A stretch of DNA of 19,268 nt, taken from contig CAYJDR010000041.1 of assembly GCA_964368965.1 (NCBI GenBank), positions 1 to 19,268 on the forward strand. Reading direction: 5' to 3'. The stretch is from CAYJDR01 sp964368965 (GTDB lineage Bacteria > Chrysiogenota > Deferribacteres > Deferribacterales > Mucispirillaceae). Made by a program: the position numbers and the translations under genes. Of the stretch, positions 8,331 through 15,981 are shown piece after piece. The notes below the pieces were generated by a model. That model made no database searches and was not told the origin of the DNA. It saw only the letters and a program-made list of their open reading frames with translations. Within the stretch, counting starts at the first letter, position 1. Each line of letters opens with the position of its first letter.

Positions 8331-8349
8331 GCGGGCAATATATGCCCGC
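8331..8349 (-). terminator. Hairpin after leuD, possible terminator or attenuator
   Basis: A perfect 7-bp GC-rich stem (GCGGGCA with TGCCCGC, 5-nt loop) lies 17 nt beyond the leuD stop. On the minus strand it is followed by CTTTGCCTCTTTT and not by a clean T run, so termination may be partial. It separates leuD from the Sel1-repeat gene. Confidence 0.5.
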
Positions 8350-8366
8350 AATCACATTTTCAATTT

Positions 8367-8966
8367 TTAAACATACTTTGGAGGAGATGTTTGTTCAACT
8401 TTAGCAGTAATTTCCTTATTGCTCATTAACTCCCCAAGTGTGTCATAAGTGCCGTCAAGCAGTGAATTTCTTAACGTATCTTTAATAGTGATATCGTAAA
8501 AGTCATCACCAGCTTGCAACGTTCTTTTTTCTATATCTATTAATATAGTAATTTTAGGATTGTTTTCAATAGTTTTTGTAAGTTTTTCAATATTTTCTTT
8601 AGAAAGTGTTATACACACTAGCCCGAGCACAGATGAGTTCCCGTAGAAAATCTCAGCAAAACTTTCCGCAACGATAGCAGTGTAGCCAGCACGTTTGATA
8701 GCTTGTGGAGCATGCTCGCGTGAAGAGCCGCAGCCGAAGTTATTGCCAGAAACCATTATGCTAGCGCCTTCGTAGGCGTTGTTGTTCATTGGGTGGTCAA
8801 GTGGTTTATCTTCAGTGTCGAAGCGTTCGTCATAGAACGCACTTTCTCCAAGCCCGTCAAATGTAACACAGCGTAGAAACCTTGCAGGGATAATTCTATC
8901 AGTGTCAATGTCGTCGCCCCTAAGTGGCAGGGCGTTACCTTCAATTAGTTTAATAGCATTTATCAT
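8367..8966 (-). CDS. leuD: 3-isopropylmalate dehydratase small subunit
   Basis: Small (swivel-domain) subunit of isopropylmalate isomerase, which with LeuC converts 2-isopropylmalate to 3-isopropylmalate in leucine biosynthesis, in the cytoplasm. The 199 residues match the usual ~200. Diagnostic motifs are DDIDTDRIIPARFL (18-31) and NNFGCGSSREHAPQAI (75-90), where the SSREHA segment contributes substrate-binding residues. An AAGGAT precedes the ATG, and the gene follows leuC after 14 bp, giving a two-gene operon. No leuA or leuB is in the window. Confidence 0.96.
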   Translation of the reverse strand: MINAIKLIEGNALPLRGDDIDTDRIIPARFLRCVTFDGLGESAFYDERFDTEDKPLDHPMNNNAYEGASIMVSGNNFGCGSSREHAPQAIKRAGYTAIVAESFAEIFYGNSSVLGLVCITLSKENIEKLTKTIENNPKITILIDIEKRTLQAGDDFYDITIKDTLRNSLLDGTYDTLGELMSNKEITAKVEQTSPPKYV

Positions 8967-8980
8967 TATATTATCCTTTA

Positions 8981-10360
8981 TTATCTGATATCAGTAATTG
9001 CGCCTTCGATAGCTGCTGCTGCAACCATAGCTGGGCTAAGTAGCATAGTTCTGCCAGTTGAAGAGCCTTGTCTGCCTTTAAAGTTTCTGTTAGAAGTAGA
9101 AGCAGAGATTTGGTCACCAACTAATTTATCAGGATTCATAGCTAAGCACATAGAGCAGCCAGGTTCACGCCATTCAAAGCCAGCTTCTCTGAAGATTTGG
9201 TCAAGTCCTTCTTCTTCAGCTTGTGTTTTAACGATAACAGAGCCAGGGACAGCCATAGCACGTACGCCGTTAGCAACTTTTTTGCCTTTAACCATTTCTG
9301 CTGCAATTCTGAAATCTTCAATTCTGCCGTTTGTGCAGCTTCCGATGAATGCAACGTCGATTTTAGTGCCAGCAATAGGTGCACCAGCTTTCATTTGCAT
9401 ATATTCAAGCGCTTCTTCCATGATAGGTGAAGTTGCTTCAGGTATTTTTTCGTCAATACCGATAGCCATTTCAGGAGTGATACCCCAAGTAACCATAGGA
9501 GCGATTTTGCTAGAGTCGAAAGTTACGATATCGTCATAGCTAGCATCAGCATCACTAGCTGTAGCAGCCCATTTTGCAACAGCTTTATCCCACTCGGCAC
9601 CTTTTGGAGCATATGGTTTATCTTTTAGGTATTCAAATGTAACTTCGTCTGGGTTGATATAGCCAACACGTGCGCCGCCTTCGATAGCCATGTTGCAAAT
9701 AGTCATGCGAGCTTCCATAGATAAGCCTTTGATAGTGTCGCCAGCAAATTCATAAGCATAACCTAGTCCACCGTTAACACCTAGGTGACGGATAGCAGCA
9801 AGTATTAAATCTTTAGAGTAAACATGTTTGCCAAGTGCGCCATTGAATTCAATTTTGCGAACTTTAAAAGGGGCGATGCTCATAGTTTGTGTAGCTAATA
9901 CATCACGCACTTGTGAAGTACCAATACCAAACGCAATAGCGCCAAACGCACCATGTGTAGCAGTGTGGCTATCGCCGCAAGCGACAGTCATAGCTGGTTG
10001 CGTAAGCCCTTGCTCAGGCCCAACGATGTGGATAACGCCGTATTGATTGTTTTCAACGCCAAACAGTTGGATACCGTTTTCTTTAGTGTTGCGCTCGATA
10101 GCTTGCATCATTTCTTCAGCAAGGTCGTCTTTATAAGGGCGCTGTAAGTTTTCAATATCAGTCGGTATGATATGGTCATGCGTAGCGAAAGTTCTGTTAG
10201 GATATGCTACGTTTATGCCCAATTCTTTAAGCATTGCGAATGCTTGCGGGCTTGTTACCTCATGCAACAAGTGTAAGTCGATGAAAAGTTGAGATTGACC
10301 ACTTTTTAGCTTAGAAACTTCGTGACTCTCCCATACTTTTTGAAAAAGGTTTTTCCCCAT
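8981..10360 (-). CDS. leuC: 3-isopropylmalate dehydratase large subunit
   Basis: Large, [4Fe-4S]-containing subunit of isopropylmalate isomerase (aconitase superfamily), partner of LeuD. Of its 459 residues, the cluster ligands are visible as Cys342 (GSCTNGRIED) and Cys402/Cys405 (EPGCSMCLAMNPD). The active-site stretch ACGDSHTATHGAFG (127-140) and GTSQVRDVLATQT are also typical. The length fits the bacterial leuC type of about 460-470. I chose the ATG at 10360 because GAGG lies 6 nt upstream; an in-frame ATG four codons earlier is less well placed. It is transcribed away from rdhA1, with its own promoter-like sequence in the 230-bp divergent region. Confidence 0.97.
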   Translation of the reverse strand: MGKNLFQKVWESHEVSKLKSGQSQLFIDLHLLHEVTSPQAFAMLKELGINVAYPNRTFATHDHIIPTDIENLQRPYKDDLAEEMMQAIERNTKENGIQLFGVENNQYGVIHIVGPEQGLTQPAMTVACGDSHTATHGAFGAIAFGIGTSQVRDVLATQTMSIAPFKVRKIEFNGALGKHVYSKDLILAAIRHLGVNGGLGYAYEFAGDTIKGLSMEARMTICNMAIEGGARVGYINPDEVTFEYLKDKPYAPKGAEWDKAVAKWAATASDADASYDDIVTFDSSKIAPMVTWGITPEMAIGIDEKIPEATSPIMEEALEYMQMKAGAPIAGTKIDVAFIGSCTNGRIEDFRIAAEMVKGKKVANGVRAMAVPGSVIVKTQAEEEGLDQIFREAGFEWREPGCSMCLAMNPDKLVGDQISASTSNRNFKGRQGSSTGRTMLLSPAMVAAAAIEGAITDIR

Positions 10361-10397
10361 GTTGTGCCTCATGTGTTTTTTATAGATGTAAACATGT

Positions 10398-10426
10398 AGT
10401 ATATAACAACAAGCATAATATGTAAA
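10398..10426 (-). promoter_or_regulatory. Sigma-70-type promoter for leuCD
   Basis: Reading the minus strand, TTTACA (10426-10421) and TATACT (10403-10398) are separated by 17 bp. Each matches 5 of 6 consensus bases. The predicted transcript starts about 30 nt before the leuC ATG. No leucine-rich leader peptide or T-box is evident. Confidence 0.6.
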
Positions 10427-10461
10427 GCGTAGAATGGTATTTGCCTAATATTTTGAAATTT

Positions 10462-10477
10462 ATTAAAATTTTTTAAT
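10462..10477. promoter_or_regulatory. Palindrome resembling a CprK/FNR-type operator upstream of rdhA1
   Basis: ATTAAAA-TT-TTTTAAT is a perfect 7-bp inverted repeat. Its core TTAAA-N4-TTTAA differs by one base per half-site from the dehalobox recognised by the CRP/FNR-family regulator CprK (TTAAT-N4-ATTAA, established knowledge). It lies about 114-129 nt before the rdhA1 ATG. If GATAAT at 10518-10523 were the -10 box, its centre would lie near -61, the usual class I activator position. The region is AT-rich, so chance is a real alternative, and no CprK homologue is in the window. Confidence 0.35.
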
Positions 10478-10517
10478 TTTTCTGTAGCCTAGGATACTTT
10501 CATGCAGATTGATATAT

Positions 10518-10559
10518 GATAATCTAATGAACATTGAGCGTGATGTAGACGATAATCTA
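10518..10559 (+). repeat. Direct repeat GATAATCTA upstream of rdhA1
   Basis: The 9-mer GATAATCTA occurs at 10518-10526 and again at 10551-10559, 33 nt apart start to start. Both copies lie in the rdhA1 leader, between the 10462 palindrome and the ribosome binding site. They could be tandem -10-like elements (GATAAT) or operator half-sites about three helical turns apart. Confidence 0.45.
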
Positions 10560-10590
10560 TGTTGCAAAAATTTACAAAGGGGGAGTTCTT

Positions 10591-12045
10591 ATGAGCAAAA
10601 AGAATCTATGGAAGAACCTTAGCCACTCTACAATGGGGCGACGTGATTTCATGAAAATGCTCGGCATGGGTGCAGGCGCAATTAGCTTTGCAAACCTTGT
10701 TGAAGGTGAAAGTTTTGCTGGGTTCAAAGATGTTGATGAAATGATGGCATCACCATTAGCTGATCGCAAATTACCATTTTGGGTGAAGGAAGTTGATGAA
10801 CCTACTACGGAGATCGATTGGGATAATATGGAAGTGTTTCCTAGTGTTATGAACACTTTATTTAATCCAAATTCATGGGATAATCCAGAAGAATATATGG
10901 CTGTTCATGCATTAAATATTTCTTCAACTAAAGAGAAAGTTCAAAATAATTTTCCTGGCTATTCATTGCGTGATAGAGCCTTAGCAGATGCTAACTGTTG
11001 GGGTTGGGGTGCGTTAAGCTCACTTGCACCAACATGGACAGGGCCTGACGTTAAAGCATTGAATGAATGGGAACATCCAACAATGTTCTGGACACCAGAG
11101 CAATATGGCGTGCCTAGATATGAAGGTACACCTGAGGAAAACTCTAAGATGTTACGTGTTGCTGGTCGTATCATTGGTGCCTCAGACATGGGCTTTGTTA
11201 AACTAGATGAGCGCATGAAAAAACTTCTATATGGTAACATAATATTTGAAGATGCAGAGCAAGGCTACGCTAAAGGCGATGGCAGATTTGTTCTACCTAA
11301 TAATAAAGACTTATGGGTAATTTGTGCTGTTCTTCCGCAATCGTCATGGATGGGTATGTATACAGACCGTATGAGCTGGGCATCTAGCAATACAGCTGCA
11401 TATTCTCGTGCAAATATTTATTCTAACAGAATTAAAGTTTTCTTACGTGGTTTAGGTTACCAACATTATGGTGGTGACACAGGTGCAATTGGTCGTTCAG
11501 TTCCTTTTGGCATGATGGCTGGCTTAGGTGAAGCATCTCGTGCGGGTATTTTATGTAGCCCACAATGGGGTACGAACTTCCGTACAGTTATGTTGACTAT
11601 TACAGACCTTCCACTTGCAGTTACAAAACCAATTGATGCTGGTATCACAAACTTCTGTAAAGTATGTATGAAGTGTGCAGATATGTGTCCATCAGAGGCT
11701 ATCCCAAAAGATAGAGAACCATTCTGGGGTGGCGACAAACCATGGCAAGCAAAGGGTTACAAAGGTTGGTATCAAGACGCTAAGAAATGTTACTCATACA
11801 TGTTAGGTGGCGAGCCAGATTGTAGCAGATGCCAAGTTGTTTGCCCATTTACAAAATATGATGAAGCAGTTATGCACGACCTTATCCGTATGTCTATTGC
11901 AAAAGCACCGATGTTGAACTCAATCATTCGTGATATGGATGACGTGTTTGGATATGGACCAGAGCCAGACCCAATGAAAACACCTTGGGATGTTAAAAAT
12001 CCAATGGATATACCTCTATTCGGGCTTGATAAGTCACGTTCATAA
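10591..12045 (+). CDS. rdhA: Reductive dehalogenase catalytic subunit (RdhA1, 484 aa)
   Basis: Corrinoid and Fe-S enzyme that reductively removes halogen from organohalides as a respiratory terminal reductase outside the cytoplasmic membrane. A Tat signal is visible: GRRDFMK with Arg17-Arg18, then a weakly hydrophobic segment. The C-terminal part has two ferredoxin-like clusters: C356-x2-C359-x2-C362-x3-C366-P and C400-x10-C411-x2-C414-x3-C418-P. The family core FLRGLGYQ...AGLGEASRAG...PQWG...R....TDLPL spans about 284-342. Tyr257 lies 60 residues before Arg317 (in GLGEASR), similar to the spacing of the catalytic Tyr/Arg pair in PceA (approximate, by eye). No DHxxG corrinoid motif was expected or seen. 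A strong AAAGGGGGAG is 6 nt before the ATG. First gene of rdhA-rdhB-rdhC; substrate cannot be predicted. Confidence 0.95.
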   Translation: MSKKNLWKNLSHSTMGRRDFMKMLGMGAGAISFANLVEGESFAGFKDVDEMMASPLADRKLPFWVKEVDEPTTEIDWDNMEVFPSVMNTLFNPNSWDNPEEYMAVHALNISSTKEKVQNNFPGYSLRDRALADANCWGWGALSSLAPTWTGPDVKALNEWEHPTMFWTPEQYGVPRYEGTPEENSKMLRVAGRIIGASDMGFVKLDERMKKLLYGNIIFEDAEQGYAKGDGRFVLPNNKDLWVICAVLPQSSWMGMYTDRMSWASSNTAAYSRANIYSNRIKVFLRGLGYQHYGGDTGAIGRSVPFGMMAGLGEASRAGILCSPQWGTNFRTVMLTITDLPLAVTKPIDAGITNFCKVCMKCADMCPSEAIPKDREPFWGGDKPWQAKGYKGWYQDAKKCYSYMLGGEPDCSRCQVVCPFTKYDEAVMHDLIRMSIAKAPMLNSIIRDMDDVFGYGPEPDPMKTPWDVKNPMDIPLFGLDKSRS

Positions 12046-12064
12046 AAAGGATAAGGAGCATATT

Positions 12065-12358
12065 ATGCGTTTAGTTAGTTGGACTTGGTTCCTATATGTA
12101 ATGGTAGGATTTATTATGGGTGGTGGTGTATCACTAATCATCTATATGTTAAAACAAAAAGCGTTGAAGTTAAAATGGTATGAATGTGCTGGTATAACTT
12201 TCAATTTTATATTATTCATGTTTATGATGCAAACATTTATAGCGTCATTTGCAGAGTTCGCACCGCGTGCAGCATGGTTATCTCTAATTTTTATGGGGTT
12301 ACCAATAATAATCATATCTGTAGTTGTTTATCGCTCAATCAGTAAAAGATTAGCGTAG
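12065..12358 (+). CDS. rdhB: Reductive dehalogenase membrane anchor (RdhB1, 97 aa)
   Basis: Small integral membrane protein thought to anchor the exported RdhA. The 97 residues contain three hydrophobic segments, about 8-29, 41-62 and 70-89, the usual RdhB topology. The loop after TM2, SFAEFAPRAAW, has Glu64 and matches the conserved acidic loop before TM3. I chose the ATG at 12065 because AAGGAG lies 7 nt upstream; the open frame continues 5' into rdhA1 without support. It begins 19 nt after the rdhA1 stop, so co-transcription is very likely. Identity rests on size, topology and position. Confidence 0.88.
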   Translation: MRLVSWTWFLYVMVGFIMGGGVSLIIYMLKQKALKLKWYECAGITFNFILFMFMMQTFIASFAEFAPRAAWLSLIFMGLPIIIISVVVYRSISKRLA

Positions 12359-12366
12359 AAGTTTTG

Positions 12367-12404
12367 CCGTGTATATGCTAAGGTGTATGCACGGTATTTT
12401 TATT
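12367..12404 (+). terminator. Hairpin with T-rich tail between rdhB1 and rdhC
   Basis: A 12-bp stem with three G-T pairs (12367-12378 with 12383-12394, loop TAAG) is followed by TATTTTTATTTT. It has the form of a weak Rho-independent terminator inside an apparent operon, so it may reduce transcription of rdhC relative to rdhAB or protect the rdhAB message. It also covers an alternative GTG start for rdhC at 12383, which argues for the ATG at 12428. Confidence 0.5.
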
Positions 12405-12427
12405 TTAAAAGTAAGAAAGTGAGAATC

Positions 12428-13591
12428 ATGACTTTATCAGATAGAAAGAAAGCAAAACAGCTAGAATTTATTCTAGCCATTGTCGCAATAATTTGTATCA
12501 TCGCTGCTGGTGTAATTGGCTATACTAAAAGCGAAGGTTCTATCGAACCATCTCTAAAACAAGCCATGCCAGAGGCAACAAAATTTGAAAATGTAAACTC
12601 TACAACATATGCAGGCTATTTGCCAGATGGTAAGTTGCTGGGCTATGTTGCTATTGCAGCTGCTACAGGTTATGGCGGTCCATTCGTTTTAGCAACGGCT
12701 ACAAACTTAAAAGGTGATGTTGTTGGTGTATCTGTTGTTGACCATAAAGAAACTCCTAGCTGGTTTGAAAAAGTTGCAGAAAACGGATTTTATGAGCGAC
12801 TACTAGGTAAAAAATATTCAGACAATTTTATATTAAACAGTGATATCGACGGCGTTTCTGGTGCAACATATACAGCACATGCGATCGCAAAAGCGACATC
12901 GAGGGCGAGTCAAGATATCGCAAAAAATCAACTAGGGTTTTCTGTTCCAGAGGCTAAGCCAGAGGCAATCGTTTTCGGTGTCAAAGAGGCAGTTTTAATT
13001 GCTTTATTCATTGTGGCATTTATTGGACATAGACGTGAGTTCCAATATACAAAACAAGTCAGGTGGCTATGTATGTTGACAGGCTTGCTTGTGCTTGGCT
13101 TCATGTACACAAACCCACTCACAATATCGCAAATCAACCAGCTACTGCTAGGCTACTTCCCTAGCTGGCGTACACATTTATATTTCTACTTGCTAGTTGG
13201 TGGCGTGTTCTTAGTCATCATACTTGATAACAAAAACCCTTATTGTAGCTGGTTTTGTCCGTTTGGTGCGGTGCAAGAGTGCATGAATACCGTTGGTGGC
13301 GCAAAAGCCTCAGGCGACTTCGCATTAAAAACCGCTGTAAAATGGGCACACAGAGGGTTAGTGTTTACAGCTATCATTGTAGCGTTAATCTTCAGAAATC
13401 CAGGTATATCAAGTTATGAAGTTTTTGGTGTATTCTTCGACTTGAATGGCGCAGTTTTATCATTCATCATATTAGGGCTAGTGCTTGTGGCATCGCTATT
13501 CATTAGGCGACCATGGTGCAACTTCCTATGCCCGATACCGCCTATTGAAGACTTTATCAGAACTATCAAAAGAAAGGTAAAACGAGCATGA
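12428..13591 (+). CDS. rdhC: Membrane-bound FMN-binding flavoprotein RdhC (NosR/CprC-like, 387 aa)
   Basis: Proposed electron-transfer membrane protein linking the quinone pool to RdhA, by analogy with PceC and NosR. After an N-terminal TM helix (11-31) comes a periplasmic FMN-binding domain (about 35-175). It has the flavinylation motif DGVSGATYT; Thr147 at the end of SGAT is the expected site of covalent FMN attachment by an ApbE-type transferase. A membrane part follows, with about five more hydrophobic segments (near 187-200, 212-228, 248-266, 308-322, 340-358). It carries two CX3CP motifs, C273SWFC277P and C364NFLC368P, which are typical redox motifs of this family. The start at 12428 has a weak GTGAGA upstream. 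It lies 69 bp after rdhB1, and its stop overlaps the next start. Confidence 0.88.
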   Translation: MTLSDRKKAKQLEFILAIVAIICIIAAGVIGYTKSEGSIEPSLKQAMPEATKFENVNSTTYAGYLPDGKLLGYVAIAAATGYGGPFVLATATNLKGDVVGVSVVDHKETPSWFEKVAENGFYERLLGKKYSDNFILNSDIDGVSGATYTAHAIAKATSRASQDIAKNQLGFSVPEAKPEAIVFGVKEAVLIALFIVAFIGHRREFQYTKQVRWLCMLTGLLVLGFMYTNPLTISQINQLLLGYFPSWRTHLYFYLLVGGVFLVIILDNKNPYCSWFCPFGAVQECMNTVGGAKASGDFALKTAVKWAHRGLVFTAIIVALIFRNPGISSYEVFGVFFDLNGAVLSFIILGLVLVASLFIRRPWCNFLCPIPPIEDFIRTIKRKVKRA

Positions 13592-13833
13592 AGCATAACT
13601 TATTATCAAAAATAACGACTGGGTTTGCAATCTTAGGGCTATTGCTACTATTTTTAAAAGTTGGCAAAGATGTCAATAACGAGATGATATCAAAGGCAAG
13701 CAACTTAAAGATGGGCGTAAGTATGAGCATAAGTGTTGATAATAGTACAGCTATCAAAGTTGATGACAAGCCAAAATATGACACTAGTAAAGAAAATATT
13801 GATAAATGGCAACAACGCACAAATAAATATTAA
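13588..13833 (+). CDS. Small single-TM protein of unknown function, coupled to rdhC (81 aa)
   Basis: An 81-residue protein that I do not recognise. It has an N-terminal basic start (MKHNLLSK), one hydrophobic segment (about 9-26, TTGFAILGLLLLFLKV) and a polar, lysine- and aspartate-rich tail of ~50 residues with no cysteine. The likely topology is N-in with the tail outside (inference). The ATG overlaps the rdhC stop as ATGA, indicating translational coupling, and AAAGG lies 10 nt upstream. It is the last gene of the rdhABC operon. No terminator is seen between its stop and the groESL promoter, so read-through into groES is possible. It might be an accessory subunit of RdhC or of the RdhABC complex; that is a guess from position only. 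Confidence 0.75.
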   Translation: MKHNLLSKITTGFAILGLLLLFLKVGKDVNNEMISKASNLKMGVSMSISVDNSTAIKVDDKPKYDTSKENIDKWQQRTNKY

Positions 13834-13893
13834 TAATATAGAAGCAAATGTATAATAAATGTGTTATTGAGAATGATAATGCTAAAATTTCTC

Positions 13894-13922
13894 TTGATTT
13901 TTTTTCAAAATATGTCAATAAT
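13894..13922 (+). promoter_or_regulatory. Sigma-70-type promoter of groESL
   Basis: TTGATT (13894-13899) and AATAAT (13917-13922) are separated by 17 bp. The -10 box abuts the CIRCE operator, as expected for HrcA-repressed chaperone promoters. Confidence 0.65.
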
Positions 13923-13948
13923 TAGCACTCAGCATCGTTGAGTGCTAA
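13922..13948. promoter_or_regulatory. CIRCE element (HrcA operator)
   Basis: TTAGCACTC-N9-GAGTGCTAA is an exact match to the CIRCE consensus, a perfect 9-bp inverted repeat. It lies 67 nt before the groES ATG and within the predicted transcribed leader. HrcA should repress groESL here and release it on heat or folding stress (established knowledge). No hrcA gene is in the window. Confidence 0.97.
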
Positions 13949-14015
13949 TTTCACAAAACAGTGTCGAAGAATTGAAGAAAACTACTTAAATTATATTTTA
14001 TAAGGAGAACAGAAA

Positions 14016-14306
14016 ATGGCTACAATCCAACCATTGAATGACAGAGTTATCGTTAAGCGTTCTGCTAGCGAAGAAAAAACTGCATCAGGTATCATCATCC
14101 CTGACACAGCTAAAGAAAAACCACAAGAAGGCACAGTTATCGCAGTTGGCGAAGGCAAATACCTAGACAACGGCAACCGTATCAAACCTACAGTTAAAGA
14201 GGGCGACAAAGTCCTTTTCGGCAAATATGCTGGTACAGAAATCAAGGTTGATGGCGAAGAGCTATTAATCATGGGCGAAAGCGATATCTTCGGTATCATT
14301 AAATAA
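14016..14306 (+). CDS. groES: Co-chaperonin GroES
   Basis: Heptameric lid of the GroEL folding chamber, cytoplasmic. The 96 residues match the family. PLNDRVIVKR at the start, the mobile-loop region EEKTASGIIIPDTAKEKPQEG (about 20-40) and DKVLFGKYAGTEIKVDGEELLIMGESDIFGII at the end are all typical. AAGGAG lies 8 nt before the ATG. It is the first gene of a two-gene operon under a CIRCE element, with groEL 24 bp downstream. Confidence 0.97.
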   Translation: MATIQPLNDRVIVKRSASEEKTASGIIIPDTAKEKPQEGTVIAVGEGKYLDNGNRIKPTVKEGDKVLFGKYAGTEIKVDGEELLIMGESDIFGIIK

Positions 14307-14330
14307 TTATAAAATCTTAGGAGAATATAA

Positions 14331-15971
14331 ATGGCTAAAAATATTACATTCAGCGAAGACGCACGTCAGGCTATCCTACGTGGTGTTGACCAACTAGCTA
14401 ACGCTGTTAAAGTTACACTTGGACCAAAAGGTCGCAACGTAGTTATCGAAAAAAAATTCGGCTCACCATTAATCACTAAAGATGGTGTTACTGTTGCTAA
14501 AGAAGTAGAACTACCTGACGCTTTAGAAAACATCGGCGCACAAATGGTTAAAGAAGTTGCATCTAAAACTAACGATGTAGCAGGCGACGGTACAACTACT
14601 GCTACTGTTCTTGCTCAACACATCTACCGTGAAGGTATGAAAAACGTTGTTGCTGGCGCAAACCCTATGGACCTTAAACGTGGTATCGACAAAGCTGTTG
14701 AAGCAGTTGTTGCTGAACTACAGGCTATCTCTAAAGAAGTTAGCACTAACAAAGAGATCGAGCAAGTTGGCACAATCTCTGCTAATAACGACCCTGAAAT
14801 CGGTGGCATCATCGCAAAAGCTATGGATAAAGTTGGTAAAGATGGCGTTATCACTATCGAAGAAAATAAATCTATGGAAACAGTTCTTGACGTTGTTGAA
14901 GGTATGCAGTTTGACAGAGGCTACCTATCTCCATACTTCGTGAACAACTCTGAAACTATGGAAGCTGTTGTTGAAAACCCATACATCATCATCCATGAGA
15001 AAAAGATTTCTAACATGAAAGAAATCCTACCTATATTAGAAAAATTAGCTAAAAACAACTCACCTTTCATCATCATCGCTGAAGATATCGAAGGCGAAGC
15101 ATTAGCTACATTAGTTTTAAACAAATTACGTGGCACGCTGAACTGTGTTGCTGTTAAAGCTCCTGGCTTCGGCGACAGAAGAAAAGAGATGCTAAAAGAT
15201 ATCGCTATCTTAACTGGTGGCCAAGTTATCACTGATGAACTAGGCGTATCTATCGACAGCGTTGAATTAGAAGACTTAGGTAGAGCTAAAAAAGTTGTTA
15301 TCGACAAAGACTCTACAACAGTTGTTGAAGGCTTAGGTAGCATTGATGAAATCAAAGCACGTGTTGTTCAAATCAAAGCTCAAATCGAAAACACAACTAG
15401 CGACTACGACAGAGAAAAACTACAAGAACGTTTAGCTAAATTAACTGGCGGCGTTGCAGTTATCAAAGTTGGTGCAGCTACTGAAACTGAAATGAAAGAG
15501 AAAAAACACCGTGTTGAAGATGCACTTGCAGCTACAAAAGCAGCTGTTGAAGAGGGTATCGTTCCTGGTGGTGGCGTTGCATTAATCCGTGCATCTGCTG
15601 GCTTAGATAAAATCCAAGCATCTGCTGAGCAACTTGTTGGTGTTTCAATCATCAAACGTGCGTTAGAATATCCTTTACGCCAAATCATTGAAAACGCTGG
15701 CTTAGAAGCGTCAGTTGTTGTAAACAATATCAAAGAAAATTCATCTGTAAGCTATGGCTTCAACGCTTACTCTGAAACATACGAAGATATGCTAGAAGCT
15801 GGCGTAATCGACCCTACTAAAGTTACTCGTTCTGCACTATTGAACGCTGCATCTGTAGCAGGCTTGATGATCACAACTGAAGCTGTTATCACTGATATCA
15901 AAGAGAAAGGCGCTGCGGCGGTTCCTGATATGGGTGGAATGGGTGGCATGGGTGGCATGGGCATGATGTAA
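14331..15971 (+). CDS. groEL: Chaperonin GroEL
   Basis: ATP-dependent 14-mer chaperonin that folds cytoplasmic proteins with GroES. At 546 residues it has normal length. ATP-site motifs are clear: KVTLGPKGRNVV, ITKDGVTVAK with Asp51, GDGTTTATVLAQ (85-96) and EEGIVPGGGVALIRA. The protein ends in the usual GGM repeat tail, here GGMGGMGGMGMM. AGGAG lies before the ATG. Nothing suggests degeneration, so this looks like a working housekeeping copy. It lies between two reductive dehalogenase loci on the same strand. GroEL-like genes have been described in the Desulfitobacterium cpr cluster, but those are diverged and this one is canonical. Confidence 0.98.
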   Translation: MAKNITFSEDARQAILRGVDQLANAVKVTLGPKGRNVVIEKKFGSPLITKDGVTVAKEVELPDALENIGAQMVKEVASKTNDVAGDGTTTATVLAQHIYREGMKNVVAGANPMDLKRGIDKAVEAVVAELQAISKEVSTNKEIEQVGTISANNDPEIGGIIAKAMDKVGKDGVITIEENKSMETVLDVVEGMQFDRGYLSPYFVNNSETMEAVVENPYIIIHEKKISNMKEILPILEKLAKNNSPFIIIAEDIEGEALATLVLNKLRGTLNCVAVKAPGFGDRRKEMLKDIAILTGGQVITDELGVSIDSVELEDLGRAKKVVIDKDSTTVVEGLGSIDEIKARVVQIKAQIENTTSDYDREKLQERLAKLTGGVAVIKVGAATETEMKEKKHRVEDALAATKAAVEEGIVPGGGVALIRASAGLDKIQASAEQLVGVSIIKRALEYPLRQIIENAGLEASVVVNNIKENSSVSYGFNAYSETYEDMLEAGVIDPTKVTRSALLNAASVAGLMITTEAVITDIKEKGAAAVPDMGGMGGMGGMGMM

Positions 15972-15981
15972 TTTGCGCGTC

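Noticed and set aside
10361..10590. Cobalamin riboswitch or leucine leader in the leuC-rdhA1 gap
   Set aside because: I found no B12-box sequence, no multi-hairpin fold and no leucine-rich leader peptide.
12383..12427. GTG start extending rdhC by 15 residues
   Set aside because: The GTG lies within the right arm of a hairpin and has no ribosome binding site; the ATG at 12428 begins a normal N-terminus before the first TM helix.
13868..13885. Fur-box-like sequence GAGAATGATAATG before groES
   Set aside because: Only the left part resembles the Fur consensus and the inverted half is poor; AT-rich DNA gives such matches by chance.
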